64,000 nucleotides of DNA from Paraburkholderia sp. ZP32-5 (GTDB lineage: Bacteria > Pseudomonadota > Gammaproteobacteria > Burkholderiales > Burkholderiaceae): assembly GCF_021390495.1 (NCBI RefSeq), contig NZ_JAJEJP010000002.1:2852001-2916000 (forward strand), in the 5' to 3' direction. Positions 63,541-64,000 of the stretch are shown in pieces. The notes beneath the pieces are model-generated. The model was not told the DNA's origin. It did no database searches and saw only the letters and a program-made list of their open reading frames with translations. Numbering within the stretch: the stretch's first letter is position 1; every line of letters begins with the position of its first letter. The translations under genes and the position numbers were made by a program.

Positions 63541-64000
63541 TTACTGTGCGGTGCCGCCGCTCGAGCCCGACATCAGGCCCGCCCCGCGCACCTTCGCGAT
63601 GGCTTCCGTGGCGGCGGCGCGGTCTGCGAACGGACCGGCGCGCAGCAGCGTCAACGTCGAGCCGTCTGCCTGCTTACGATGTTCGATATATGCGGGTACA
63701 CCCGCCGCTTTCAACTTCGCGGCCCAATTGCGCGCGTTCGCTTCGTTCGCAAATGCGCCGAGCTGAACCGCGAAACGATTGCCGGGCGGCGAGGCCGGCG
63801 TGCCGGAGTTCGCGTCCGCGCTGGCTGCGGTGTTCGTGTCGTCGTCGTTCGAGGTCGCGGCGGCTGGCGCTTTCGCCTGCTTGGCGGGTGCCGCGGGAGC
63901 GGTGTTGGCGGCGAGCGCCTGGGTTTGCGGTTTCGCCGTGGGCTTGGCCGCGGCGGTGGTGTGCGTGTCTGGTTTGGTGGCGGCCGACTGGGCCGATTGG
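63541..64000 (-). CDS. SPOR-domain protein (DedD-like; partial, N-terminus outside window)
   Basis: The C-terminal ~152 residues are visible; the gene runs off the right edge. A long Ala/Pro/Thr/Lys-rich linker (AAAKPTAKPQTQALAANTAP and similar) leads to a SPOR domain: FAVQLGAFANEANARNWAAK, then GVPAYIEHRK, then LTLLRAGPFADRAAATEAIA. SPOR domains bind glycan strands lacking stem peptides at the division septum. The N-terminal membrane anchor expected for DedD is outside the window. The order next to cvpA and purF supports a DedD assignment. Confidence 0.85.
   Translation of the reverse strand, partial: QSAQSAATKPDTHTTAAAKPTAKPQTQALAANTAPAAPAKQAKAPAAATSNDDDTNTAASADANSGTPASPPGNRFAVQLGAFANEANARNWAAKLKAAGVPAYIEHRKQADGSTLTLLRAGPFADRAAATEAIAKVRGAGLMSGSSGGTAQ

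Overview
The window is a 64 kb stretch of GC-rich chromosome from a Burkholderia-type betaproteobacterium, most likely Paraburkholderia or a close relative. The signs are a BPSS1780-family membrane protein, DUF3563 proteins, a FAD-dependent sugar dehydrogenase of the Burkholderia cepacia type, a seven-gene GlgE/TreYZ cluster of the type known in this group, and the polA / DUF2782 / thrB and purF / cvpA / SPOR neighbourhoods. I found no rRNA, tRNA, insertion sequence, prophage or CRISPR array.

Layout. 0-11 kb is mostly core genome: a Tat-exported dienelactone hydrolase (cut by the window edge), a type II NADH dehydrogenase, polA divergent from a LOG-family gene with one base between the start codons, a split chromate transporter, AMP nucleosidase, a DUF2782 protein, homoserine kinase and a BPSS1780 membrane protein. 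11-15 kb is a stress block: ohrR, ohr, photolyase, tspO and a DUF3563 gene. 15-21 kb holds a PHB depolymerase, a PAP2 phosphatase followed by a 13-unit 11-bp tandem repeat, and modABC with a convergent modE. 21-33 kb is accessory and regulatory: two LysR genes with divergent partners, an NnrU-type membrane protein, a fusion of a SARP/BTAD regulator with an alpha/beta hydrolase divergent from a FAD monooxygenase, a second DUF3563 gene, an exported repeat protein with a cytochrome c, a tautomerase, a basic low-complexity exported protein, a Xre/RES toxin-antitoxin pair and a metallophosphatase. 33-38 kb carries a three-subunit FAD sugar dehydrogenase (gamma, GMC flavoprotein, triheme cytochrome) and a DUF1345 membrane protein.

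38.9-57.5 kb is one long plus-strand operon: glgE, treS-mak fusion, glgB, glgX, treZ, malQ, treY. Together the enzymes can run a loop: alpha-glucan to trehalose (TreY, TreZ), trehalose to maltose to maltose-1-phosphate (TreS, Mak), and maltose-1-phosphate back to glucan (GlgE), with GlgB, GlgX and MalQ remodelling the polymer. No glgA, glgC or glgP lies in the window. The right end (57.5-64 kb) has a CBS-domain transporter-like protein, a histidine-kinase-like protein with a degenerate ATPase domain, an FKBP isomerase, an AraC regulator and purF / cvpA / SPOR.

The most unusual items are the BTAD-hydrolase fusion with two GGGGACG heptamers at 11-bp spacing in its divergent intergenic region, an extra degenerate GH13-like module of about 460 residues at the GlgE N-terminus, the 11-bp tandem repeat, and paired AGGGAWAACCC elements around the DUF3563 promoter.
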